A DNA stretch of 64,000 nucleotides, taken from NCBI RefSeq assembly GCF_007035645.1, contig NZ_AP019633.1:66976-130975 (forward strand). The letters run 5' to 3'. Every line of letters begins with the position of its first letter. Positions within the stretch are counted from its first letter, which is position 1. The position numbers and the translations under genes are program-made. Positions 9,706-18,761 of the stretch are shown in pieces. Source of the DNA: Enterobacter asburiae. Its GTDB lineage: Bacteria > Pseudomonadota > Gammaproteobacteria > Enterobacterales > Enterobacteriaceae. The notes below the pieces were generated by a model. It searched no databases and was not told the origin of the DNA. It saw nothing but the letters and a program-made list of their open reading frames with translations.

Positions 9706-10176
9706 ATGAAGATGATAGATAAAACAATAAGTCAGTTTATTGATTATTATAGCGCAATAAATATGCGCCCTCCTCATATACTCAATGAGATATATCACCC
9801 TGACGTAATTTTAATTGATCCTTTCGGGTGCTATTATGGTTTGAATAAATTAAAAAAAGCTCTGTCACCGTTGGTGTTAAACCTTAATGTACATTATCTG
9901 CTAACAGATGAACCACTGAGAAATGATCGTTCTTTCGCCATAACATGGACATTATACTGGTCACATCCTATTTTAACGTTCAATACAATTGCAGAACTAA
10001 ATGGCTGCACATACGCATGCATATATAAAGGCAAAATAATCTCACAAGAAAACTATTATGACCTTGGTGAATTTCTTTATGAGAAAATACCACTTTTAAA
10101 GTGTGCTATCAAAAAAATCAAGATAAATCAAATGAATGAAGATCCTGATGCTGCGTCCGATAGCGATCATGGTTAG
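9706..10176 (+). CDS. SnoaL/NTF2-like fold protein
   Basis: A 156-residue protein with the pattern of the nuclear transport factor 2/SnoaL superfamily: an N-terminal helix (ISQFIDYY), a helix and strand ending YHPDVILIDPFG, a helix LNKLKKAL, and late strands with the signature G-K-I-I-S-Q-E-N-Y-Y-D, equivalent to the common G-[KR]-I-x-x-H-x-D/Y-Y-D motif. Known family members are small enzymes or binding proteins with a conical cavity, so no specific reaction can be given. Isolated, in AT-rich DNA, with AAAAGG as a plausible ribosome-binding site. The Asp/Ser-rich tail after residue 140 is not part of the fold. Confidence 0.6.
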   Translation: MKMIDKTISQFIDYYSAINMRPPHILNEIYHPDVILIDPFGCYYGLNKLKKALSPLVLNLNVHYLLTDEPLRNDRSFAITWTLYWSHPILTFNTIAELNGCTYACIYKGKIISQENYYDLGEFLYEKIPLLKCAIKKIKINQMNEDPDAASDSDHG

Positions 10177-11013
10177 TTAAATGCTCTGAAGTCAGAGCGT
10201 ATAAACAACCATATATTTGAACCAATGTTAATTTTGCTTTCTTTAACTTCGCATAAGGATATATCTCCACATGATAATTAACACGTAATTCATAGACAGA
10301 AAATCAATAAATTTCTCAGGGTAATAAGAAATTTTATAAAGACTAAGATATATGTAATCTCTGTTTATAATAAAACTATCTAATTAGTTTTATGATCTAT
10401 AGAAAAAAGCCACGTACGTGATTATGAGCATTAGCTGAAACACAAGTAAATGCGTATTTATATAATCATGTAAAAACACCTACATAGCAACTAAAGAAAA
10501 GGGGAAATTGTACATACTAAACCTGTAGTTGATGAAAGATCGATATATAAGTGATCCAACTGCACAATCACAAGCGCCTCTATGGTTGAATTGGAAGCCT
10601 TAAACTATAGGGCAGGATCGTCTACCAGGGCGTGGTCAGTCCATAAATGATTCTGAGGCGTCTAACCTGTGGCGATTCATCAAGTCTATAACCCCTCGGT
10701 GGGCACCAGTACTGAAGGGCCTTACGAATCAAATAACAACACTAAATACTAGTTTTAAGTTACAAAAAAACAATTGAAGTTTTTTTTAGGGGTTTACGCG
10801 AGTGAGAAATATAATTATGATATTAAACATTGAGTTGCTAATATAGTGTAATTTTAAACAATTGCCGTTATAACTTAAAAGCATTCTGTTTATCATTAAA
10901 ATATTGGTGCCACGTTAATGGGGTAAACACATTTACGTGCCAATAAATAGGAAGAACTCAACCTAGTTACTGCTTACATTCTAATCTTATCAAGTTGGCG
11001 GTTTTAAATATGA
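10177..11013. other. AT-rich gene-free stretch with an IS end relic
   Basis: No coding gene is visible in about 840 bases. The only recognisable item is the relic of an IS end near 10601-10644. Both flanks are AT-rich with short runs and no obvious hairpin. It separates the SnoaL-like gene from the transporter operon and probably holds the operon promoter near 10950-11010. Confidence 0.5.
10601..10644 (+). repeat. IS3-family inverted-repeat relic (shared end signature)
   Basis: This stretch runs from AAACTATAGGGCAGGATC to GGTCAGTCCA and matches, with about two mismatches, the end at 63320-63361 and, inverted, the end near 34846-34887. At 63361 it forms the outer end of an IS3-family element, so here it marks a lost copy. 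Confidence 0.65.
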
Positions 11014-11073
11014 ATGGATATTTCAATTAAAACCTGGGAAGTATTAAACACAAACCTTTATGGTAATTTACTA

Positions 11074-12060
11074 ATGATAAACTACAGATTATGTAAATTA
11101 TTTTTGATGCTTATATTTTTTATTAATAAAATTTTTTTCGCATCGGCTTTTGCTGAAACTGAAATTTACCCATCAAAAATGATAAGGCTGATAGTTCCTT
11201 TTCCTCCAGGTGGTGGTGCTGATATTTCTGGTCGTATAATGGCACAGCATTTATCTCGTGAGTTGAAGGTTAAAGTTATTGTTGAAAATAAACCTGGTGC
11301 AGGTGGGAATATAGGGGCGTTTTATGTATCAAAAGCTCGTTCAGATGGTTACACACTTTTGGTAAGCACATTAGGCCCCAGTGTTACTAACAAAATAATT
11401 TATCCAAAAGCAGGATTTGATCCTGAGCTCGACCTTATCCCTGTTGCTCTTTATTCCAGAACACCGATGGCTTTAGTTGTAAATAAGTCCTCTCCATTTA
11501 ACAGTGTACAGGACTTAGTGAACACTTCCAAAAATAGTGATGCAGGACTTGTTTATGGTAGTGGAGGTCGGGGCTCTACTTCACATTTGGGTATTGAGTT
11601 GTTAAAAGAGATGACTGGTATGAAACTTACCCATATCCCGTATAAGGGAAGCGCACCCGCATTGATCGATCTCATAGGCGGTCGTTTAGATTTTACGCTA
11701 GATAGTCTTCCTTCTGTAACTCCACATATTCACTCAGGCAATATAAAAATTCTTGCAGTTACCGAAAAATGGCGCCTCAAGGATCTACCAGATGTGCCAG
11801 TTCTTTCTGAGATTCCTGATTTATATAACTATGAAGCGTCAGGATGGGTTGGTTTATTTGCTCCAAAAAACACTCCCCCTGAAGTAATATCGGTTATCGC
11901 GCGTGCTTTGACTCAGCCAGTCGATAAGATATGGATCAAGGGTAGATTAGAAAATATAGGAGCTATTTATGTTGGTGCTGACACACAGGAATTTAAAGTT
12001 TTTTTAAATAATGAAGTTAAAAAGTGGACGCCGCTTGCTGAAAAAAACAGCTCAAAATAA
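11074..12060 (+). CDS. tctC: TctC-family (Bug) periplasmic solute-binding protein
   Basis: The binding protein of a tripartite tricarboxylate transporter. A signal peptide of about 27 residues (hydrophobic core LFLMLIFFINKIFF, cleavage after ASAFA) is followed by the family signature VPFPPGGGADISGR and VENKPGAGGN, then SDGYTLL; these are typical of Bug proteins, which bind carboxylates such as tricarboxylates, dicarboxylates or amino-acid-like acids. The frame opens at 11014, but a start at residue 21 (11074) places the signal peptide at the N-terminus. First of an operon with a cyclodeaminase-family gene, tctB and tctA. The substrate cannot be told from sequence. AT-rich codon use unlike the tra genes marks it as separately acquired. 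Confidence 0.88.
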   Translation: MINYRLCKLFLMLIFFINKIFFASAFAETEIYPSKMIRLIVPFPPGGGADISGRIMAQHLSRELKVKVIVENKPGAGGNIGAFYVSKARSDGYTLLVSTLGPSVTNKIIYPKAGFDPELDLIPVALYSRTPMALVVNKSSPFNSVQDLVNTSKNSDAGLVYGSGGRGSTSHLGIELLKEMTGMKLTHIPYKGSAPALIDLIGGRLDFTLDSLPSVTPHIHSGNIKILAVTEKWRLKDLPDVPVLSEIPDLYNYEASGWVGLFAPKNTPPEVISVIARALTQPVDKIWIKGRLENIGAIYVGADTQEFKVFLNNEVKKWTPLAEKNSSK

Positions 12061-12079
12061 TTTCATGTAACTCGAATGG

Positions 12080-13042
12080 ATGGTTTGTAATATGAGTTTA
12101 AAAGTGTTTTTACCCTGGAAAAAACCTGGAAAAATAGAAAAAATTACTCGGAATGCTAAAGAGACTGCACATCTTCTCGGGCATTTAGCACTATTTAATT
12201 CGCTTGAAAAGGTTTGCCGTGAATATGGCGAAGGGAAAATATCTTGCCCTCCACGCACCTATATATCCTTGCCTGAACACGGACATCTTTATTCGATGGT
12301 TGCTAGTGCCCATGATATAACTGTACACAAACTAATCCTCGTTAATCCCAACAACCGCAAGCGAGATTTACCGCTAGTACATAGTGAGGTAAGGGTTTAC
12401 GATTCAAAAAGTGGCGAATCAATATTATTACTGGATGGGCCTACAGTAACAGAAAGGCGTACAGCGGTATTAAGTGCAGTTGGTATGCGGCATCTCTGTT
12501 CTGCTCCGCCTTCTGAGGGAATGTTAATCGGTACGGGAAAACTGGCAATAAGTCACTTACAGGCATTTAATATATTGTTTCCTAATATGAGTTTTTGGAT
12601 TAAAGCAACAAGTGAGGCTAAAGCTAAAGAGTTTTGCCGTAAACATTCTTCGATTGGTGTGGAATTACGCCCATGCACTAGTAACGTTGTCCCTGAGTCT
12701 GTAGATGTAGTTATAACTATGACTAGCAGTACTAATCCTGTTTATTCTGAACCAGCAATCGCTGGACGATTGCTTATTGGTGTAGGAACATGTAATCCAA
12801 ATGCTTCTGAGATTTTTGCTGATACAGTACGTTCCAGTCAGGTGGTTATAGATGAAAAAACAGGCGGCATAAATGAGGCGGGTGATTTGCTTCAAGCGAA
12901 AATTGATTGGTCGGAGGTTCATTCGCTTTCCGATATTTTGACATCTCAACCTGATTTTTCACGCCCCATTTTTTTTAAGACTGTCGGTTGTGCCGCCTGG
13001 GATTTAGCAGCAGCTAGAGTTGCTATTGATACAGCTAGATAA
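12080..13042 (+). CDS. ornithine cyclodeaminase/mu-crystallin family reductase
   Basis: A protein of 316-320 residues (start 12080, or 12092 at residue 5) with the order of motifs of the OCD/mu-crystallin family: RRTAVLSAVG before the Rossmann fold, a glycine-rich GTGKLAISHLQAF segment, GTCNPNASEI and VIDEKTGGINEAGDL. This family includes ornithine cyclodeaminase, alanine dehydrogenase-like enzymes and delta-1-pyrroline/piperideine-2-carboxylate reductases (LhpI type), all acting on imino or amino acids with NAD(P). It lies between tctC and tctB, which suggests that the transported acid is an amino-acid-related carboxylate that this enzyme reduces or deaminates (inference). The glycine motif has Lys-Leu where many members have a Gln-Ala pair. 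Confidence 0.8.
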   Translation: MVCNMSLKVFLPWKKPGKIEKITRNAKETAHLLGHLALFNSLEKVCREYGEGKISCPPRTYISLPEHGHLYSMVASAHDITVHKLILVNPNNRKRDLPLVHSEVRVYDSKSGESILLLDGPTVTERRTAVLSAVGMRHLCSAPPSEGMLIGTGKLAISHLQAFNILFPNMSFWIKATSEAKAKEFCRKHSSIGVELRPCTSNVVPESVDVVITMTSSTNPVYSEPAIAGRLLIGVGTCNPNASEIFADTVRSSQVVIDEKTGGINEAGDLLQAKIDWSEVHSLSDILTSQPDFSRPIFFKTVGCAAWDLAAARVAIDTAR

Positions 13043-13252
13043 TTTTTAGCCATAAAATTATGGATAACCCTGATGTATGTATTTTTAATTATTTATAGAA
13101 TTCTATAAAAGGCGATTGCCAAACAGTCCCTTAACTAAATAAAAAAGATGAGGTCGCCAGAAATGCAAGTCAATACTATAACACAAAATCTTAACCAATT
13201 CTTTTAGATATGTTATGAAATATAACTTTAACAATAGAGATGGACAGAAAAT

Positions 13253-13696
13253 TTGAAAAGTAAAAAAAGAGAGTGGACTTCATCAGTGGTTATATTTTCA
13301 ATCGCTATCATTACTCTGTATGGCGGACTTAGCTACCCGAGAGGAACATTAGAAAATATGGGGCCGGGTTTTTTTCCTTTAATTATAGGTGGGAGCATGG
13401 TTGTCATAAGTATAATCATGGTTGCAGTGCCTATAAGTCAAGATAAGATCGAAAAAGTCTCCACGCAAGAATTACGAGCTTTCTTCTTCCTTGTTGGGGG
13501 TTTTTTAGCTTTCGTGATCTTGGGCATTTATTGTGGTCTAGTACCTGCAACTTTCTCGATAGTGTTTATATCAGCACTAGGGGATAAAAATAATTCTCCG
13601 TTATCTGCGTTGATACTGTCCTTGGCAAGTGTTATTGCAATGTTACTCTTTGCATTTGTTCTTCAAATTCAGCTTCCATTTTTCCGCGAGATGTAA
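13253..13696 (+). CDS. tctB: TctB-family small membrane subunit
   Basis: A 147-residue protein with four hydrophobic segments (about 12-27, 42-60, 76-98 and 107-140), and the TctB hallmark Y-P-R-G-T-x-x-N-M-G-P-G-F-F-P in the first loop. TctB is the small, poorly conserved integral subunit of tripartite tricarboxylate transporters. Start is TTG at 13253 preceded by GAGATGGA. It ends 6 bases before tctA, typical of a coupled pair. A gap of 210 bases to the upstream cyclodeaminase gene could hold an extra promoter. Confidence 0.87.
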   Translation: MKSKKREWTSSVVIFSIAIITLYGGLSYPRGTLENMGPGFFPLIIGGSMVVISIIMVAVPISQDKIEKVSTQELRAFFFLVGGFLAFVILGIYCGLVPATFSIVFISALGDKNNSPLSALILSLASVIAMLLFAFVLQIQLPFFREM

Positions 13697-13702
13697 GTTT
13701 TT

Positions 13703-15199
13703 ATGAATAATATTATTAGCCTTTTTGACGGCTTTCTTGTAGCATTAGAGCCAATTAATTTACTATACTCCTTTATAGGGGTTTTTCTTGGAAACGTCGT
13801 AGGGGTCTTGCCTGGGATTGGTCCGCTTGCTGCTATTTCTATTCTATTGCCGATTACTTATAATCTAGATCCTACTGCTGCTCTGATGATGTTAGCTGGT
13901 CTATATTATGGGGCTCAATATGGCGGGGCAATAACATCTATTTTATTGAATATTCCTGGTGTTACATCGCATGCAGTTACTTGTTTTGATGGATATCCTA
14001 TGGCCAAAAAAGGCCTTGCTGCACAAGCATTGTTGATTTCAATGTTTGCATCTTTTATCGGCGCATCTGTAGGTATTATTCTCATAATATTATTCACTCC
14101 TTTTTTAACAGGTATTGCATTCAAATTTGGGGCGGTAGAATATACTTCTATTTTAATGCTTGGTCTCTTGCTGGCATCGACTGTTTCTGTGAGCTCACCA
14201 TTAAAAGGTATTGCGATGATGCTTTTAGGTTTGGTTGCTGGACTCATCGGTACAGATATTAATTCAGGAATTGTTAGGTTTTCGTTTGGGTTTGCAGAAC
14301 TCAATGATGGGATTGCAGTTGTTGCGATCGCTATGGGACTTTTTGGAATTTCCGATGTCCTGCGTAATGCTAACCGCGATAATAATCGGGAAACCGTCGA
14401 CTCCAATATATCTATAAAGTCAATGCGACTAAATCGAAATGGGAGAAAAAAGTCAATAATGCCGATTCTCAGAGGCTCAGTAATAGGTTCATTATTTGGT
14501 ATATTGCCTGGAACTGGCTCAACTATAGCATCATTTATGTCCTATGCAATTGAAAAAAAAATATCATTATCGCCAAGGCGTTTTGGCCATGGAGCAATTG
14601 AAGGTGTTGCAGGTCCAGAAGCAGCGAACAGTGCTGCTGCACAAACTGCGTTTATTCCGACTATGAGTATCGGTGTTCCAGGAGATGCTGTAATGGCGCT
14701 TATGCTTGGTGCGCTAATGATCCAAAATATTCAGCCAGGTCCTCAATTAATAAACGAGTATCCGTTAATTTTTTGGGGGCTTATAGCCAGTTTCTGGGTT
14801 GGGAATTTATTACTTTTAATTCTTAATGTACCTCTGATTGGATGCTGGACTAAGATGCTATCTATTCCTTATAGACTAATATTTCCTATTGTACTCTTCT
14901 TAATATGTATCGGTGTATATAGCACGAATGCAAATATTTTTGATGTTTTGATTGCGCTGGCTATTGGCGTTTTTAGTTATTCTTTATCTCGCCTAGGATT
15001 TCAACCTGCTCCTTTACTTCTGGGCTTTGTTCTTGGCCCAATATTCGAAGAGAATTTACGGCGAGCTATGCTGCTATCACGAGGAGATGTCGCTGTATTT
15101 TTAACTAATCCTATTAGTGTGATGTGTTTATTTATTGTTGTGATTGTATTGATTTATAATGTTCGGAGGAAATTAATCCTCAGCTATGACGTTAAATAA
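13703..15199 (+). CDS. tctA: TctA-family large membrane permease
   Basis: A 498-residue integral membrane protein with about twelve hydrophobic segments. Two internally repeated signature loops are visible: GVLPGIGPLAAISILLP near residues 35-50 and GILPGTGSTIASF near 260-275; both are hallmarks of TctA and place it in the DUF112/TctA family. It is the channel subunit that uses an ion gradient to import the acid delivered by TctC. Follows tctB by 6 bases. The gene is intact, so with tctC and tctB the transporter is complete. AT-rich codon use matches its operon. Confidence 0.92.
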   Translation: MNNIISLFDGFLVALEPINLLYSFIGVFLGNVVGVLPGIGPLAAISILLPITYNLDPTAALMMLAGLYYGAQYGGAITSILLNIPGVTSHAVTCFDGYPMAKKGLAAQALLISMFASFIGASVGIILIILFTPFLTGIAFKFGAVEYTSILMLGLLLASTVSVSSPLKGIAMMLLGLVAGLIGTDINSGIVRFSFGFAELNDGIAVVAIAMGLFGISDVLRNANRDNNRETVDSNISIKSMRLNRNGRKKSIMPILRGSVIGSLFGILPGTGSTIASFMSYAIEKKISLSPRRFGHGAIEGVAGPEAANSAAAQTAFIPTMSIGVPGDAVMALMLGALMIQNIQPGPQLINEYPLIFWGLIASFWVGNLLLLILNVPLIGCWTKMLSIPYRLIFPIVLFLICIGVYSTNANIFDVLIALAIGVFSYSLSRLGFQPAPLLLGFVLGPIFEENLRRAMLLSRGDVAVFLTNPISVMCLFIVVIVLIYNVRRKLILSYDVK

Positions 15200-15397
15200 C
15201 TAGTTAAGCTAGTTAGTTTATTTACATCTAAATGGAAAAGACGTTCTGGATCAAAGGAAGAACCAGTTTAATCGGTTGTATTTAGAACGTTGGTCGGAGG
15301 TGCTATATTCAGGACCAATATCTGCAGATTCCTAAACAGAGTTCTAGAGCTTAATTTTTCTTCTAATGACTGACCTGATAAAAGGACATATATATTA

Positions 15398-16258
15398 ATG
15401 GAAATTTCAACAGAAAAAATTTCTAACGGCATCGTTCTGACGCTTCGTTCTCCCTCCGACAGTACAAAAAGCCCGGTGCTCATTTTGTGCCATGGCTTCT
15501 GTGGTATCAGAGAATTTTTACTACCTGATTTTGCTGAAGCATTTACCCGCGCCGGATTCTCCACCATCACGTTTGATTATCGTGGTTTTGGGGACAGTGA
15601 CGGCGAACGCGGACGCCTGGTCCCTGCTATGCAAATTGACGATATTATCTCCGTTGTTAACTGGGCAAGAGAACAGCCATCCCTTGATGCCCAGCGTATT
15701 GGCCTGTGGGGAACATCATTTGGAGGATGCCACGTATTTGGTGCGGCGGTCAGAAGCCAGGGGGTCAAATGTATTGTCAGTCAGTTGGCTTTTGCAGACG
15801 GTGAAGGAATAGTCACCGGGAATATGAATAAGGAAGAGAAAGAAGCTTTTGTTTCAACCCTGGACAAGATGGCTGAAAAGCAGAAGAGCACCGGTAAAGA
15901 AATGTTCGTGGGGGTCAATCGGGTACTGAGCGATACAGAATCAAAATCATTTTTTGAAGAAAATAGAACGCAACATCCAAAGATGGACATTAAAATACCA
16001 TTCCTTACGGTGCGCGAAACTCTTCTGTATAAACCCGCATTTAATGCCTCACTGGTGACGTGCCCAACCCTGATCGTTATTGCTGGTCAGGATACGGTTA
16101 ATCCACCGGAGCAGGGACGAGCCTTATTTGACGCTGTGGGGGCCAAAGAAAAAAGGCTATACGAGGTAAGCAGTGCACGTCATTACGATTTTTATGCAGG
16201 AGAGCATCTTAAGCAGGTTATCAGCATTCAGACAGAATGGTTTAAAACGCACTTGTAA
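15398..16258 (+). CDS. alpha/beta hydrolase
   Basis: A 286-residue cytoplasmic enzyme with the alpha/beta-hydrolase plan: oxyanion loop HGFCGIREFL, a strand pair ending FDYRGFGDSDG, nucleophile elbow G-T-S-F-G-G, an acid in GQDTVNPPEQG and a catalytic His in SARHYDFY. This arrangement fits serine-aminopeptidase-like esterases. The substrate is unknown. A ribosome-binding sequence AAGGAC lies about 12 bases upstream. It is in the same direction as the transporter operon, 198 bases downstream of tctA, with higher GC than tctA, so it may be a separate acquisition, or process the imported compound (inference). Confidence 0.85.
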   Translation: MEISTEKISNGIVLTLRSPSDSTKSPVLILCHGFCGIREFLLPDFAEAFTRAGFSTITFDYRGFGDSDGERGRLVPAMQIDDIISVVNWAREQPSLDAQRIGLWGTSFGGCHVFGAAVRSQGVKCIVSQLAFADGEGIVTGNMNKEEKEAFVSTLDKMAEKQKSTGKEMFVGVNRVLSDTESKSFFEENRTQHPKMDIKIPFLTVRETLLYKPAFNASLVTCPTLIVIAGQDTVNPPEQGRALFDAVGAKEKRLYEVSSARHYDFYAGEHLKQVISIQTEWFKTHL

Positions 16259-17110
16259 TTTTAGATGTCCACTAACGGCGGGTTCAACAGAGCCCACCGT
16301 TATGACAAACGTCAAATGCCGCATCCGCATTTTGTAGCTTCAGCTTTCTCTGAGTCTTATTTCACGATGTTTTTGCCACCGGCCCTCTTTTTTGACATGT
16401 ACACATGCCAGTAATCACATCCGGCGGTCAGTATAAGGCTGCGCCACTGCGATTTGATGGTGATGGGCGGCTGCGAGACGCCGTCTGACCAGGCGCCCAA
16501 GAGAAATGAATGTGAAGATGCCATTTGATTCGACTTCCGTTGGAAAGGATAGCACAGAAAACGCCGATATACAGCCCGCACTTGCGGGCGGCGTACCGCA
16601 TGTTATCTAGAGCCAAGTGCCAGAGCGCACGGTTGTTCTTCCAGACCGTCGGTATAATGCTTTCCTATCTCACTTTCTGTCCGTGGCAGATCGCTCTGGC
16701 AACCGCATAGCTGCTTTCTCCGATGTTAAGTTAAGTCAGTATAAGCCTGCGGAACGCTTCATCATCAATCAAATGTTTTGTTAATTCCGCCCACTTCAAT
16801 TATTGCCTGAATCAGTCTGGAGGGGCTTTCACTTTTCAGTAATGAACATACCTGCACCGAGGACAGGGCTTTTCTCTGCTTCAGGAAACTAAAGCTGGTA
16901 GGTTCAACGTTCAATTCTCGCTGAAGATGAGTGGGAACACTCATCTGCCGGAAACCGTATGCTGTAGTTCTGTGAGTCGGGTTCTGAGGAGTACACGTCC
17001 GCATAAACGGCGTGCCAGCAAGCCTCAACTCCCATCACCACAAAATACTTTTTGCGCTGCAGTACCGCTTTGAAGCAAAAAATCGCCCTATTCACGTATT
17101 TTTTCAATAT
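16259..17110. other. gene-free region with decayed insertion sequences
   Basis: No intact gene in about 850 bases. Short open frames have no recognisable product. The region looks like worn transposable-element sequence, and ends at the outer edge of the long inverted repeat at 17111. Confidence 0.4.
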
Positions 17111-17561
17111 CTTAGATAACATATCCCACGGAGTAAACTTTATCCGCCAGTACAGCATGACCACGTCGCTTCTCTGGTGCTGAACACCAATGCAGTCCTG
17201 CTTGCTTTCTACGGACTGGCTTTCGTTGCTTTGTCCGATGCTGAGCACGATATTTAACGGCAGTTCGTTTCCGTCTATCGTCAGATTGGTTTTGTGCCAA
17301 AACCACCGCGAGTGCGACCCCGCACACTATCTCTGGAGATATCAGTATGTTCTTTTTAGCCCTGGCAGCTCATCTGATGAGTGCACGGATATTGCTGCTA
17401 TCCAGCGCTGTCGCTGACCAGTCAACGAAACCATGAGCTTCAGGAGATAAAAGCAACTTATTGAAAGTAATGTTCATCACCGCTGACTTTGAACGCGGGC
17501 TGTAAACGGCCTTACCTGGACCATATCGCTCAGGAAATCGGGTCATGGTGCGACCGAACAC
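17111..17561 (-). pseudogene. IS5-family transposase relic
   Basis: Reading leftward, frames broken by shifts encode segments typical of the IS427-like IS5 group: RFPERYGPGKAVYS, PEAHGFVDWSATALDSSNIRA, then a segment with LSIGQSNESQSVES. The order matches the transposase DNA-binding region through the first catalytic Asp region. Several stops make it inactive. It is the mirror of the relic at 57905-58367 and forms the outer tip of the left long arm; the two have diverged by several substitutions. Confidence 0.7.
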
Positions 17562-18075
17562 AGAATACAGAACATATAATGAATATACGGTTTTCTGCCC
17601 AAGAGAGTGCTGCCCCGGTGTTGCTGGTTCAGCAGTCTGGATGAGAGCCCCTGCTTCACAGGAAAGAACGTAACGAGCAATAGTTCAATATGTTGTGAAA
17701 AAAGGCTGTGACAATTAAGAGGCTCAGCCTGGATTATCCGTGGCAATTCACTCAGCCACTTCCTGTGATTCTCGATGCAACTGCCGTACAGCCAGAGCCG
17801 CTCGCAGAAGATACGTAAAACGATGTGCCCGGATTACCGCACCCATCAGTAACGCTTATGGTGCTCTGCCGCACTCATGGACAGCCTTGTATCCTGGGTT
17901 CGGTGTCTGGTCCGCACTCCACGTTCAGCGGCGATGTTCTGTGCATGAGCCTAAAGAGCGCAAAGAACTGACCGCACCGGGTGAAGTAAATCACAGCCAG
18001 CCTTTTATCTTCCTTGATGCAACGCATGACTCTGGCGGGTCGGTAAGGATGGAAACCTCAACCACAGACTCATCT
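17562..18075. other. decayed non-coding stretch downstream of the regulator
   Basis: Mirror copy of 57413-57904. Interrupted frames exist on both strands; one right-arm version reads KRLSLDYPWQFTQPLP, but I do not recognise a product. Considered transposon wear rather than a gene. Confidence 0.45.
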
Positions 18076-18696
18076 TTAATAATTTTTTGGGAGATGTCGA
18101 AGCTCAATCAGTTTTCCTCTTTCCATGGTAATGTACTGCCCAGCCTGCAGACTCCTGATAACCTTGTACAGAGTGCTGCGGGAGACGGTTGAACGCTCGC
18201 TGATATACCGGTGAAACGATTCCTGCTTCAGGAGGCCCCCGTCACCGTTGCTCAGGGCAAGAAGATGGTGGCGAACGATGTGGTAATTGCTGCCGAACGC
18301 ACTGATGGCGAGATTATCCCGCACATGCCGCGCATTGTCTGCAAGAATGCTGAAGACATCATGCCACATCCCCGACAGCTCAATTTCCGCAGCAAGGTCA
18401 GAAGACAGCACCTGAATAAGACGAGCTGAATCCTGAACGGCCACGGTTGTATCTGGTTCACGACCGCAGAGCAGCTCAAGACCGAGCACCGCGGGTGCCG
18501 TGAAGTCGGCAATAATGTAGCCATTACTTTTAAGGCGAAGGGAGGCCCGCCCCTCCTCGAGAAAGAAGACAGTGGGACGTGCGCGCAGTGTCATGGCTAT
18601 ATCTTCCCGCCCGGAGACCATAACACTCCTTTTTTCCCGGAGGGAGCGAATGATGTTTTCAAGTTTCTGCTGCGGAGTGAATTCAGTATTCATCAT
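18076..18696 (-). CDS. IprA-like (Crp/Fnr fold) transcription regulator, copy 1
   Basis: A 206-residue protein with an N-terminal cyclic-nucleotide-binding-like beta region (about 20-110: SGREDIAMTLRA, FFLEEGRASLRL, FTAPAVLGLELL) and a C-terminal winged helix-turn-helix (about 150-200: FHRYISERSTVSRSTLYKVIRSL). The order and length resemble IprA/YaiV of enterobacteria, linked to oxidative-stress resistance. No typical cAMP-binding residues were recognised. It follows the inverse-autotransporter gene by 65 bases in the same direction with a 26-base hairpin between, so it is probably cotranscribed and may autoregulate that adhesin. It differs from copy 2 by one visible residue (K versus Q at about position 21). 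Confidence 0.75.
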   Translation of the reverse strand: MMNTEFTPQQKLENIIRSLREKRSVMVSGREDIAMTLRARPTVFFLEEGRASLRLKSNGYIIADFTAPAVLGLELLCGREPDTTVAVQDSARLIQVLSSDLAAEIELSGMWHDVFSILADNARHVRDNLAISAFGSNYHIVRHHLLALSNGDGGLLKQESFHRYISERSTVSRSTLYKVIRSLQAGQYITMERGKLIELRHLPKNY

Positions 18697-18725
18697 AAAA
18701 AAGTTTATTTATTAGTTTAGGGAGT

Positions 18726-18751
18726 GGAGTACCTGGGCTCTCAGGTACTCC
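18726..18751 (-). terminator. intergenic hairpin between autotransporter and regulator
   Basis: A perfect 10-base stem GGAGTACCTG/CAGGTACTCC with loop AGAGCC sits just after the autotransporter stop. There is no U-run directly after it, so it may be a partial terminator or an RNA-stability/processing element that lowers regulator expression. Confidence 0.6.
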
Positions 18752-18761
18752 GGTGTTGCCT

